DNA from: an uncultured Collinsella sp.
Lineage (GTDB): Bacteria > Actinomycetota > Coriobacteriia > Coriobacteriales > Coriobacteriaceae
Length of the DNA: 5,927 nt
Assembly (NCBI GenBank): GCA_902470895.1
Contig: CABRID010000115.1
Span: forward strand, 1-5,927
Direction of reading: 5' to 3'
Shown here: one piece after another, positions 1 to 5,881 of the stretch
Layout: the number at the start of each line of letters is the position of its first letter
Numbering within the stretch: position 1 is the stretch's first letter
Position numbers and translations under genes: made by a program
The notes under the pieces: model-generated
Database searches by the model: none
Told to the model about the DNA's origin: nothing
What the model saw: only the letters and a program-made list of their open reading frames with translations

Positions 1-47
1 CTACACAAGGAGTATCGTCGGCAGCGTCAGATGTGTATAAGAGACAG
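1..47 (+). other. Illumina Nextera adapter (sequencing artefact)
   Basis: This is synthetic library sequence and not genomic DNA. Positions 1-6 are the tail of the P5 primer. Positions 7-14 (AAGGAGTA) match the Nextera i5 index I know as S507. Positions 15-28 are the read-1 primer part, and 29-47 are the 19-base Tn5 mosaic end (AGATGTGTATAAGAGACAG). Genomic sequence starts at 48. Translation across this segment gives the spurious start MYKRQ, a familiar sign of adapter contamination in protein databases. Confidence 0.98.
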
Positions 48-419
48 ACCCCCATGCCCGCGGGCGAGGGCATGCGCACCATGGCGGAAAGTGGCTCGAC
101 TATGGTCATCTTCCTGAGCTCGGGTATGCTCGCCGAGCTTTCCGCCGAGCTTTTGGCCGCGGGCCGCAGCTCCGAAGAGCCGGCCGCGCTCGTGTACAAG
201 GCGACCTGGCCTGAGGAGCGCGTGGTGCGATGCACAGTGGGCACGCTCGCCGATGCGGGCGCGCGAGAGGGCATCGACCGCACGGCGCTCGTGGTGGTGG
301 GCCGCGTGCTCGGAGCTCGCGGCGGGTTTTCGCACAACGGCGCGCAAGCAGAGTCGTACGAGCGCAGCAAGCTTTACGACCCTTCGTTTGCCACGGGGTA
401 TCGGAAGGCGAGCAGCTAG
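48..419 (+). CDS. cbiF: Cobalt-precorrin-4 C11-methyltransferase CbiF, 5'-truncated
   Basis: CbiF (CobM in the aerobic route) transfers a methyl group from SAM to C11 of cobalt-precorrin-4 in the cytoplasm, giving cobalt-precorrin-5A. Only the last 123 residues are present, roughly the C-terminal half of a ~250-residue family; the start lies beyond the fragment end. Visible family signatures are TPMPAGE at the first residues, MVIFLSS, an ALVYKATWPEERVVR segment, TALVVVGRVLG, and the terminal SKLYDPSFATGYR, which is typical of CbiF. A short glycine-rich insertion (GARGGFSHNGAQAE) precedes that terminal motif. The frame runs straight out of the adapter at codon 48-50 and stops with TAG at 417-419. 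cbiD begins one base later, so the two are probably cotranscribed. A start within the adapter would be artificial. The identification is firm; a related corrin methyltransferase such as CobJ/CbiH is unlikely given the TPMP and SKLYDP motifs. Confidence 0.93.
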   Translation, partial: TPMPAGEGMRTMAESGSTMVIFLSSGMLAELSAELLAAGRSSEEPAALVYKATWPEERVVRCTVGTLADAGAREGIDRTALVVVGRVLGARGGFSHNGAQAESYERSKLYDPSFATGYRKASS

Positions 420-420
420 C

Positions 421-1605
421 GTGGCCTTCGAGCACTACATATATACCGGGACGACCCGCCTGCGCTGCGGCTACACCACGGGGAGCTGCGCCGCGCTCGC
501 GGCGAAGGCGGCCTGCGAGATGCTTTTGTCACGAAAGCCCGTCGGCCGCGTGTCGATCGTCACCCCCGGCGGGCTGCCCGTCGAGGCGAACGTGGTCGAC
601 GCATGCATCGGCGAGGGGTGCGCCCAGTGCGCCGTGCGAAAGGACGCAGGCGATGATGCCGATGTGACTGACGGCGTACTCGTGTACGCGCACGTGGAAC
701 ATGCGGGGTCGGGCACGGGTGCTGCGGGCAGCAAGGACGTGCCCGCGCGCGAATCGGAAGTTTCCGTCGATGGCGGCGTGGGCGTGGGGCGCGTGACATT
801 GCCCGGGCTCGAGCAGCCGGTGGGGGCGGCCGCCATCAACGCGACGCCGCGCGCGATGATCACTTCGGCGGTGCGCGAGGTGTGCGCCGCGCACGGCTTT
901 TCTGGAAATATTGCTGTGACGATTTCGGTACCCGAGGGTGTTGCCCTTGCCAAAAAGACCTTCAACCCGCATCTGGGGATAGAGGGCGGCATCTCCATCC
1001 TGGGCACGACGGGCATCGTCGAGCCGCGCAGCCTCGCTGCCTTGCGCGACAGCATCGAGCTCGAGATTCGGCAGCATGCGGCTATGGGGCGGCGCGGAGT
1101 CGTGCTCACGCCCGGCAACTACGGCGGGCAGTTCATCTCGGGGCATTTCCACCTAAACGGTGCGCCGGTGGTCTTCATCTCCAACTTTGTGGGCGATGCG
1201 ATTGACTGCTGCGTTCGCGAGGGATTTACCAATGTCCTTCTTGTGGGACACATCGGCAAGTTGGTGAAGGTCGCGGGCGGCATCATGGACACCCATTCGC
1301 GTACCGCCGACTGCCGCGCGGAGATTCTGGCCGCCCACGCGGCCATGGCCGGCGCGGGCGCGAAGACCGTGCGCGAGATCATGTCGTCCGTCACGACCAC
1401 GGCGGCGCTCGAGGTAATCGAGGCCGCCGGCGTTGGGGACGCTGCGCGCGCCTCGCTCGCTGCGGCAATTGAGGACAGGTTGCGCCGCCGCGCGGCGGGC
1501 GCATGCGACATCGCCGCGGTTGTGTTCGACGCCGAGCGCCGCGAGCTTTTCCGCACGTCGGGCGCCGATGCAGTCATCGGGGAATTGGGGGCGACGTATG
1601 AGTAA
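421..1605 (+). CDS. cbiD: Cobalt-precorrin-5B C1-methyltransferase CbiD
   Basis: CbiD is the SAM-dependent methyltransferase that methylates C1 of cobalt-precorrin-5B to give cobalt-precorrin-6A. It belongs to the anaerobic pathway and is unrelated to the canonical corrin methyltransferase fold. The 394-residue product fits the family length (about 360-400). Signatures include LRCGYTTGSCAA near residues 14-25, KDAGDDADVTDG near 74-85, DGGVGVGRVTLPGLEQPVG near 117-135, GTTGIVEP near 195-202, SNFVGD near 254-259, and GHIGKLVKVAGGIMDTHSR near 276-294. The start is GTG at 421, one base after the cbiF stop; the conserved protein begins within about ten residues of it. A GGAAGG stretch at 403-408 is a possible but distant ribosome binding site, so coupling to cbiF translation is likely. 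The open frame reaches upstream to 253, but that part overlaps cbiF and encodes nothing conserved. The last 8 bases overlap cbiL. The gene appears complete and intact. Confidence 0.96.
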   Translation: MAFEHYIYTGTTRLRCGYTTGSCAALAAKAACEMLLSRKPVGRVSIVTPGGLPVEANVVDACIGEGCAQCAVRKDAGDDADVTDGVLVYAHVEHAGSGTGAAGSKDVPARESEVSVDGGVGVGRVTLPGLEQPVGAAAINATPRAMITSAVREVCAAHGFSGNIAVTISVPEGVALAKKTFNPHLGIEGGISILGTTGIVEPRSLAALRDSIELEIRQHAAMGRRGVVLTPGNYGGQFISGHFHLNGAPVVFISNFVGDAIDCCVREGFTNVLLVGHIGKLVKVAGGIMDTHSRTADCRAEILAAHAAMAGAGAKTVREIMSSVTTTAALEVIEAAGVGDAARASLAAAIEDRLRRRAAGACDIAAVVFDAERRELFRTSGADAVIGELGATYE

Positions 1606-1972
1606 AGGCGTGCTGTACGGCGTGGGCACGGGGCCTGGCGACCCCGAGCTGCTCACGATCAAGGCCGTCGGCACAATCGAATCGTGTCCGGTCATCGCCG
1701 CACTGCAGACGGCGGACGGGGCCATGGCCGCGCTCGACATCGTGCGCGGCGGCTACGACGACGTGCGCCGCGCAATCGGCTGGCCGGGGACGAAGGTGGT
1801 CATGAAGGCGCGCCGCTCGCTTGCGGACACGAAGCGCATCCTTCGCGAGGAGGGCGCCTTAGACGGTGCCGAGCTCGTAGAGGACTGTGGACTTCCGGGC
1901 GAGCGCGTGTACCGCTCGCCCGACGATGTGCCCGATTGGGGCAGCCACTTCTCGACGATGGTGGTGCGCTAG
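1598..1972 (+). CDS. cbiL: Cobalt-precorrin-2 C20-methyltransferase CbiL with in-frame internal deletion
   Basis: CbiL normally methylates C20 of cobalt-precorrin-2 to give cobalt-precorrin-3, the first ring methylation after cobalt insertion. The N-terminus is typical: LYGVGTGPGDPELLTIKAV at residues 6-24, then CPVIAALQTADG and LDIVRG up to residue 51. The C-terminus is also typical: GYDDVRRAI from residue 52, PGTKVVMKARRSL, EDCGLPGERVYR and a final FSTMVVR. The product is only 124 residues, whereas the family has about 230-240. The missing ~110 residues hold the GD-x-x-x-YST-type loop and the PGI/PGV segment that form the SAM and substrate pocket, so this version should be inactive. The frame is kept across the junction near 1745-1753 and no stop codons occur. 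ATG at 1598 overlaps the cbiD end by 8 bases, with GGGGG at 1587-1591 as a weak ribosome binding site. The TAG stop abuts the cbiG ATG. It could be a real deletion or a PCR/assembly chimera. Gene identity is firm; the state of the locus is uncertain. Confidence 0.88.
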   Translation: MSKGVLYGVGTGPGDPELLTIKAVGTIESCPVIAALQTADGAMAALDIVRGGYDDVRRAIGWPGTKVVMKARRSLADTKRILREEGALDGAELVEDCGLPGERVYRSPDDVPDWGSHFSTMVVR

Positions 1973-3106
1973 ATGAGGGTTTCCTGCATAGCGTTCACTG
2001 AGAGGGGGTATGCGTTGGCGGAGCGCACCGCACGCGCGCTTTCCGATTGCGCGCAGACAGGCGAAGATGACCCTGACTGGGACGTTTCTGTTTCGCGCGG
2101 GTTCGGCGAGGGGAAGGCCGACCTGCGCACATGGGCGGCGCTCGCGTGGGAAGCGTCGGACGCGCTTCTGTTCGTGGGCGCGGCGGGCATCGCCGTGCGG
2201 GCGATCGCGCCGCATGTCGCCTCGAAGGCAAATGATCCCGCGGTTGTGGCGATCGACGAGGCGGGGCGCTTTGCCGTCCCGCTTTTGTCGGGGCATTTGG
2301 GCGGTGCGAACGAGCTTGCGCAAACTGTGGCACGCGCGGCAGGGGCCATCCCCGTCATCACCACGGCGACCGACGTCCGCGGCGTGTGGGCGGTGGATAC
2401 GTGGGCGCGCCGTGCGGGGCTGGCCGTTTCGAATCCCGAGGCCATCAAGCGAGTGTCGGCGCGGCTGCTTTCGGGCGGGCGCGTGGCGCTCTATTCCGAC
2501 ATGCCGATTTCGGGACAGCCACCTGAGGGGGTTGACATTGCGTCCGACCGCGCTCGGGCCGATATCGTCGTGTCGCCGTTCGCTGGCGCGAATGCAGGTG
2601 CGTCCGTTCGCGCGTCGGAGACAACGGGCGAGGTCGTGCCCGCCGGTGAGACGGGGAAGCCGGCGGGCGTGCGGGCGCAGGCGCCTGCGCCCGAGCCGCT
2701 TCGCCTTGTCGTGCCCTGCATCGTTGCGGGCATAGGATGCCGTCGCGGTGCGTGCGCCGAAGCGATCGGGGAGGCGTTTCTTCTCGCGTGCGGGCAGGCG
2801 GGTATCTTGCCTTCGGCCGTGCGCGAGGCGGCGACGATCGACGTGAAGGCGCACGAGGAGGGTCTGCTCACCTTCTGCCGCGCGCGCAATATCCCGCTTG
2901 CGACGTATTCCGCAGAGGAGTTGTCGCAGGTCGAAGGCAGCGTTTCGCCATCTGATTTCGTGCGCGCGACGGTGGGGGTCGACAACGTGTGCGAGCGCGC
3001 GGCGCTCGAGGAGGGGGGCAAACTTATCTTCCCGAAGCTCGCTCACGGCGGCGTGACCGTCGCGTTTTCCAAGGTAACTATCAAACTTTCGTTTAAGGAG
3101 CGGTGA
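1973..3106 (+). CDS. cbiG: Cobalt-precorrin-5A hydrolase CbiG
   Basis: CbiG opens the delta-lactone of cobalt-precorrin-5A and releases the C20 carbon as acetaldehyde, giving cobalt-precorrin-5B for CbiD. The 377-residue length fits a three-part CbiG. The N-terminal domain shows GAAGIAVRAIAP at 69-80 and DPAVVAIDEAGRFAVPLLSGHLGGAN at 88-113 (quoted here only as its ends DPAVVAIDE and SGHLGGAN), then ITTATD at 129-134. The middle domain includes VDTWARRAGLAVSNPEAIKR. The C-terminal CobE/CbiG_C domain begins at about 246 with GIGCRRG at 253-259 and ends with GVDNVCERAAL at 335-345 and FPKLAHGG. A low-complexity Ala/Gly/Glu/Pro linker at about 203-243 joins middle and C-terminal domains and carries a 22-bp DNA palindrome. 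ATG at 1973 follows the cbiL stop with no gap. No strong ribosome binding site is visible, so translation probably depends on coupling to cbiL. The TGA shares its A with the cbiH ATG. Confidence 0.95.
   Translation: MRVSCIAFTERGYALAERTARALSDCAQTGEDDPDWDVSVSRGFGEGKADLRTWAALAWEASDALLFVGAAGIAVRAIAPHVASKANDPAVVAIDEAGRFAVPLLSGHLGGANELAQTVARAAGAIPVITTATDVRGVWAVDTWARRAGLAVSNPEAIKRVSARLLSGGRVALYSDMPISGQPPEGVDIASDRARADIVVSPFAGANAGASVRASETTGEVVPAGETGKPAGVRAQAPAPEPLRLVVPCIVAGIGCRRGACAEAIGEAFLLACGQAGILPSAVREAATIDVKAHEEGLLTFCRARNIPLATYSAEELSQVEGSVSPSDFVRATVGVDNVCERAALEEGGKLIFPKLAHGGVTVAFSKVTIKLSFKER
2672..2693. repeat. Perfect 22-bp palindrome inside cbiG
   Basis: The 11 bases CGGGCGCAGGC at 2672-2682 are followed directly by their exact reverse complement at 2683-2693, with no spacer. 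The palindrome falls in the part of cbiG encoding the low-complexity linker (residues about 234-240) between the middle and C-terminal domains, so it does not disturb a folded domain. With no spacer it would form a cruciform or a dyad site more readily than an RNA hairpin. Its function is unknown; chance in GC-rich DNA is possible. Confidence 0.8.
3095..3100 (+). promoter_or_regulatory. Ribosome binding site of cbiH
   Basis: AAGGAG lies at the end of the cbiG frame, 5 bases before ATG 3106. It is the clearest Shine-Dalgarno sequence in the window and rules against the in-frame GTG at 3103 as the start. Confidence 0.75.
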
Positions 3107-3849
3107 TGGGAAAGCTCTTCGTGGTGGGGATCGGCCCGGGCGGCCCCGACGGCATGACGATTGCGGCCCGGCGTGCGCTCGAGGCGGCCGACATCGTTGT
3201 GGGTTACACGAAATACGTGGAGCTCGCGCTCGCCGCCGTGCCCGACGCGGCGCATCTCGCGACGCCGATGATGCACGAGGTCGAACGGTGCCGCCTTGCG
3301 CTTTCGCGCGCGCAGAGTGGAGAAGCCGTGGCGCTCGTGTGCAGCGGTGACGCGGGCGTGTACGGCATGGCGAGCCCCGTGCTGGAGCTTGCGGAGGACT
3401 ATCCCGATGTAGACGTGGAAGTTATCGCCGGGGCCACCGCGGCTCAGAGCGGGTCGGCGGTGCTCGGCGCCCCGCTTGCCCACGACTTCGCGGTCGTGTC
3501 GCTCTCCGACCTGCTCACGCCATGGGAGGTCATCGAGCGCAGGCTCGCCGCCGTCGCGAGTGCCGACTTCTGCATCTGTTTGTACAACCCGCGCAGCAGA
3601 AAGCGCGCCGACAGGCTCTCACGCGCGGCGAAGATTATGCTCGAATGGAAGGCCCCCGACACGCTCTGCGGCTGGGTACGCAACATCGGGCGCGAGGGGC
3701 AGCGGTCGGGCATGTGCAGGCTCTCCGAGCTGGGGGAGATCGACGCCGACATGTTCACCACCGTGTTCGTCGGCAACGCGGACACGAAGCTCGTAGGCGG
3801 CCGTATGGTCACGCCGCGCGGGTATCGGGAGATTCCATGCGAAAGGTAA
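3106..3849 (+). CDS. cbiH: Cobalt-precorrin-3 C17-methyltransferase CbiH
   Basis: CbiH methylates C17 of cobalt-precorrin-3 and drives ring contraction to cobalt-precorrin-4; CobJ is the aerobic counterpart. The 247-residue product has the usual length of the single-domain form, with no extra C-terminal iron-sulfur extension. Signatures are LFVVGIGPGGPDGMT near residues 4-18, VGYTKYVEL at 32-40, CSGDAGVYGMA at 79-89, VIAGATAAQSGSAVLGAPL at 106-124, HDFAVVSLSDLLTPW at 126-140, and LYNPRSRKR at 159-167. ATG at 3106 is chosen over the in-frame GTG at 3103 because AAGGAG at 3095-3100 lies 5 bases before the ATG and only 2 before the GTG. The start overlaps the cbiG stop as TGATG, a typical coupling arrangement. 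The last 13 bases overlap cbiET. The gene looks complete, and nothing suggests loss of function. Confidence 0.96.
   Translation: MGKLFVVGIGPGGPDGMTIAARRALEAADIVVGYTKYVELALAAVPDAAHLATPMMHEVERCRLALSRAQSGEAVALVCSGDAGVYGMASPVLELAEDYPDVDVEVIAGATAAQSGSAVLGAPLAHDFAVVSLSDLLTPWEVIERRLAAVASADFCICLYNPRSRKRADRLSRAAKIMLEWKAPDTLCGWVRNIGREGQRSGMCRLSELGEIDADMFTTVFVGNADTKLVGGRMVTPRGYREIPCER
3827..3831 (+). promoter_or_regulatory. Ribosome binding site of cbiET
   Basis: GGGAG inside the 3' end of cbiH is 5 bases before ATG 3837. It supports a start that overlaps cbiH by 13 bases and excludes the much longer upstream open frame. Confidence 0.65.
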
Positions 3850-5186
3850 CGATCATCGGGGCGGGGCCCGGAAACCCCGACTTGCTCTCGCGCGCGGCGC
3901 TCGACGCGATCGACGTAGCCGACGTGGTCATCGGCGCTCATCGCGCGCTTGCCGGCATCGACGTGCCGCCCGACGTGGTGAGATGCGAGCTCGTGAAGAC
4001 GGCGGACATCGTAGCCGCGCTCACCGATGCGGCGTCGTGGCAGCGCGCCGTGGTCGTGATGACGGGCGATGTGGGGCTGTTCAGCGGCGCGCGCCGCCTG
4101 GTGAAGGCGCTCTCCGGCAACGCGCAGGTGGACGTGCGCGTCATTCCCGGCATAAGCTCAGCGTCGTATCTCGCCGCGCGCCTCGCGCGTCCATGGCAGG
4201 ATTGGCGCTTCGCGAGCGCTCACGGCGTGGCGTGCGACATCGTGGCCGAGGCCGGGCGCGCAGGTGAGCTCTTCCTCGTCACGTCGGGCGGGGAAGACCC
4301 CTCGCGGCTTTCCGGCGAGCTTGTGCAGGCGGGCTTCGGGGACGCGCGCGTGACGGTGGCCGAGCGCCTGTCGTACCCCGACGAGCGCATCACCTGTGCG
4401 ACCGCAAGTGAAATCGCAGGTCAGACGTTCGACGACTTGAACGTGATGCTTATCGATTTCGCAGGCGGCGCCGGGTCGCCTGCGGGGTCTAGCGCAGCCT
4501 CCGAGGTGCCGGCCGGCGCGTCTGCGCCCGCGGCGGCTTCTTCCGCGGTGGACTCTGCGGGCGCATCCCGCGCCGCGAGCTCCCGCTGGCCGTACGCTTC
4601 CTCGGGCATTCCCGACAAGCTTTTCATCCGCGGCGACGTTCCCATGACCAAGCAGGAGGTGCGAGCCGTCGCGCTCGCGAAGCTGCGCCTTACCGCGACC
4701 GACACCGTGTGGGACGTCGGCGCCGGCACGGGGAGCGTGTCGATCGAGGCGGCGCTCGTCGCGCGAGCGGGGTCGGTATGGGCGGTCGAGCGCAACGCGG
4801 CCGGCGTGCGGCTTATCCGAGAGAACGCGGATGCATTCGGGTGCGGCAACGTGCATGCGGTCCCCGGTGTCGCTCCCGAAGCGCTCGCGAAACTGCCCGT
4901 CCCCGACGCCGTGTTCGTCGGCGGGAGCGCGGGCGAGCTTCCCTCCATCGTGGAGGCGGCGCTCGAGAAGAATTCGCAGGTTCGCCTGTGCGTGCCATGC
5001 GTCACCATTGAGACACTCACCGAGGCGTGCGCGCTCCTCTCGGGTTCGCGCTTTAAGGGGTTCGAGGCGTGCCAGGTGTCGGCCGCCCGCGCCGAGGCTG
5101 TAGGCTCGCATCATCTTATGAAGGCGCAAAACCCCGTGTTCCTCGTCAGCGCGCGTGGTGCAGGTGGGGAAGGCGGCGCCCGGTGA
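3837..5186 (+). CDS. cbiET: Bifunctional cobalt-precorrin-6B/7 methyltransferase-decarboxylase CbiET fusion
   Basis: The protein joins CbiE (C5 methylation) and CbiT (C15 methylation with C12 acetate decarboxylation); together they convert cobalt-precorrin-6B to cobalt-precorrin-8, as CobL does aerobically. The CbiE half covers about residues 1-207: TIIGAGPGNPDLLS at 5-18, MTGDVGLFSGA at 75-85, VIPGISSASYLAARL at 102-116, SAHG at 127-130 and VTSGGEDP at 148-155. The CbiT half starts at about 257 with GIPDKLFIRGDVPMTKQEVR, followed by the Rossmann SAM-binding motif VWDVGAGTGSVSIEAA at 291-306, WAVERN at 315-320 and PDAVFVGGSAG at 356-366. Between them, residues about 209-256 are an Ala/Ser/Gly/Pro-rich linker, longer than I would expect for this fusion. 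The product is 449 residues. ATG at 3837 has GGGAG at 3827-3831, 5 bases away. The open frame extends upstream to 3522 only as a shadow of cbiH. The stop overlaps cbiA by 4 bases (GTGA). Confidence 0.96.
   Translation: MRKVTIIGAGPGNPDLLSRAALDAIDVADVVIGAHRALAGIDVPPDVVRCELVKTADIVAALTDAASWQRAVVVMTGDVGLFSGARRLVKALSGNAQVDVRVIPGISSASYLAARLARPWQDWRFASAHGVACDIVAEAGRAGELFLVTSGGEDPSRLSGELVQAGFGDARVTVAERLSYPDERITCATASEIAGQTFDDLNVMLIDFAGGAGSPAGSSAASEVPAGASAPAAASSAVDSAGASRAASSRWPYASSGIPDKLFIRGDVPMTKQEVRAVALAKLRLTATDTVWDVGAGTGSVSIEAALVARAGSVWAVERNAAGVRLIRENADAFGCGNVHAVPGVAPEALAKLPVPDAVFVGGSAGELPSIVEAALEKNSQVRLCVPCVTIETLTEACALLSGSRFKGFEACQVSAARAEAVGSHHLMKAQNPVFLVSARGAGGEGGAR
4460..4484. repeat. Inverted repeat at the start of the cbiET linker
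   Basis: An 8-base arm at 4460-4467 (CGCAGGCG) pairs with CGCCTGCG at 4477-4484 around a 9-base loop. It lies exactly where the CbiE domain gives way to the Ala/Ser-rich linker. A second pair, TGCGCCCGC at 4523-4531 and GCGGGCGCA at 4557-4565, lies further along the same linker. No T-run follows either, so they are not intrinsic terminators. Confidence 0.5.
5166..5173 (+). promoter_or_regulatory. Ribosome binding site of cbiA
   Basis: GGGGAAGG within the 3' end of cbiET lies 9 bases before GTG 5183. It supports the GTG start and a GTGA stop-start overlap with cbiET. Confidence 0.6.
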
Positions 5187-5881
5187 GCACGTCCATCCCG
5201 CGCTTCATGGTCGCTGCGCCCTCGAGTGGGAGCGGCAAGACGGTCGTAACGTGCGCGCTCCTGCGCGCGCTCGCGCGCCGCGGCCTTGCATGCGCGGCCT
5301 TCAAATGCGGCCCCGACTACATTGACCCGCTCTTTCATCGCCGCGTCGTGGGTGCGCGCTCGGGCAACTTAGACGGTTTCTTCACCGACGCCCCGACGCT
5401 GCGCGCCCTGCTCGCACGCGGCGCAGCGGGCGCGGATGTCGCGGTGCTCGAGGGGGTCATGGGCTTCTACGACGGCATGGCGCCCGGCGTGGCCGACGCG
5501 AGCAGCTACCAGGTTGCGCGCGACACGGAAACGCCGGTCGTTTTAGTGGTGAACGGGCGCGGCGCGTCTTTATCGCTCGCCGCCGTAATCCGCGGCATCG
5601 CCGAGTTCCTGCCTTGTGCGAACGTGCGCGGCGTCGTGCTGAACAAGACGAGCGCCGCTGCCTGCGCCTATGCGGCGCCTGCGATCGAGAAGCACACGGG
5701 CGTCGCGGTTTTGGGGAATATCCCCGCCGACGAGGCGTTCTCGCTCGAAAGCCGGCATCTGGGGCTTGTGACCGCCGACGAGGTGGAGCAGCTCTCCGCG
5801 CGCATCGATAAGATGGCCGAGCTGGTGGAAAAGAGCGTCGACGTCGACCGCTTGCTCGAAATAGCGGCGACGGCACCCGAT
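5183..5881 (+). CDS. cbiA: Cobyrinate a,c-diamide synthase CbiA, 3'-truncated
   Basis: CbiA uses ATP and glutamine to amidate the a and c carboxylates of cobyrinate. Only the first 233 residues are present of a family that is usually about 450 or more; the C-terminal glutamine amidotransferase domain with its catalytic cysteine lies beyond the fragment. The N-terminal ATP-binding (dethiobiotin synthetase-like) domain is clear: P-loop APSSGSGKT at residues 12-20, FKCGPDYIDPLFH at 40-52, NLD at 62-64, LEGVMGFYDG at 89-98, and VRGVVLNKTS near 163-172. GTG at 5183 is chosen as start because GGGGAAGG at 5166-5173 sits 9 bases upstream and it overlaps the cbiET stop as GTGA; ATG at 5207 would cut close to the P-loop strand. 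Translation past 5881 gives the adapter-encoded tail LSLIHI, which is not part of the protein. CobB is the aerobic homologue acting on hydrogenobyrinate; the context favours CbiA. Confidence 0.95.

Noticed and set aside
33..47. Start codon of cbiF at 33 (MYKRQ)
   Set aside because: The codons come from the Nextera adapter; the true start of cbiF lies upstream of the fragment.
1..47. Tn5 transposon end or inserted mobile element, with a matching inverted copy at 5882-5927
   Set aside because: The mosaic ends are joined to Illumina primer and index sequence at the extreme ends of the window, so they are library adapters and not a natural element.
253..420. Upstream extension of the cbiD frame from an ATG at 253
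   Set aside because: It would overlap cbiF by 167 bases, and the extra residues are not conserved; GTG 421 places the start just before the conserved LRCGYTTGSC motif.
471..1152. Two overlapping - strand open frames opposite cbiD
   Set aside because: Both are shadows of cbiD, with low-complexity Pro/Ser/Arg-rich translations and no family signature.
1859..3046. Long open frame on the - strand (395 codons) opposite cbiL/cbiG
   Set aside because: It is antisense to a clearly conserved cbiG, its translation is Arg/His/Ala-rich without motifs, and such frames are common opposite GC-rich genes.
3522..3836. Upstream extension of the cbiET frame
   Set aside because: It lies wholly within cbiH in another frame, and CbiE proteins begin at the TIIGAGPG strand, matching ATG 3837.
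4460..4565. Possible intrinsic terminator or attenuator in the cbiET linker
   Set aside because: The inverted repeats are mid-gene, have no downstream T-run, and an intact reading frame passes through them.
4158..5129. Long open frame on the - strand (323 codons) opposite cbiET
   Set aside because: The same composition effect; no recognisable domain and no ribosome binding site, while the + strand encodes an obvious CbiET.
48..5881. A previously undescribed biological system
   Set aside because: All biological sequence is accounted for by recognised anaerobic cobalamin genes; the oddities (cbiL deletion, linkers, palindrome) do not amount to a new system.
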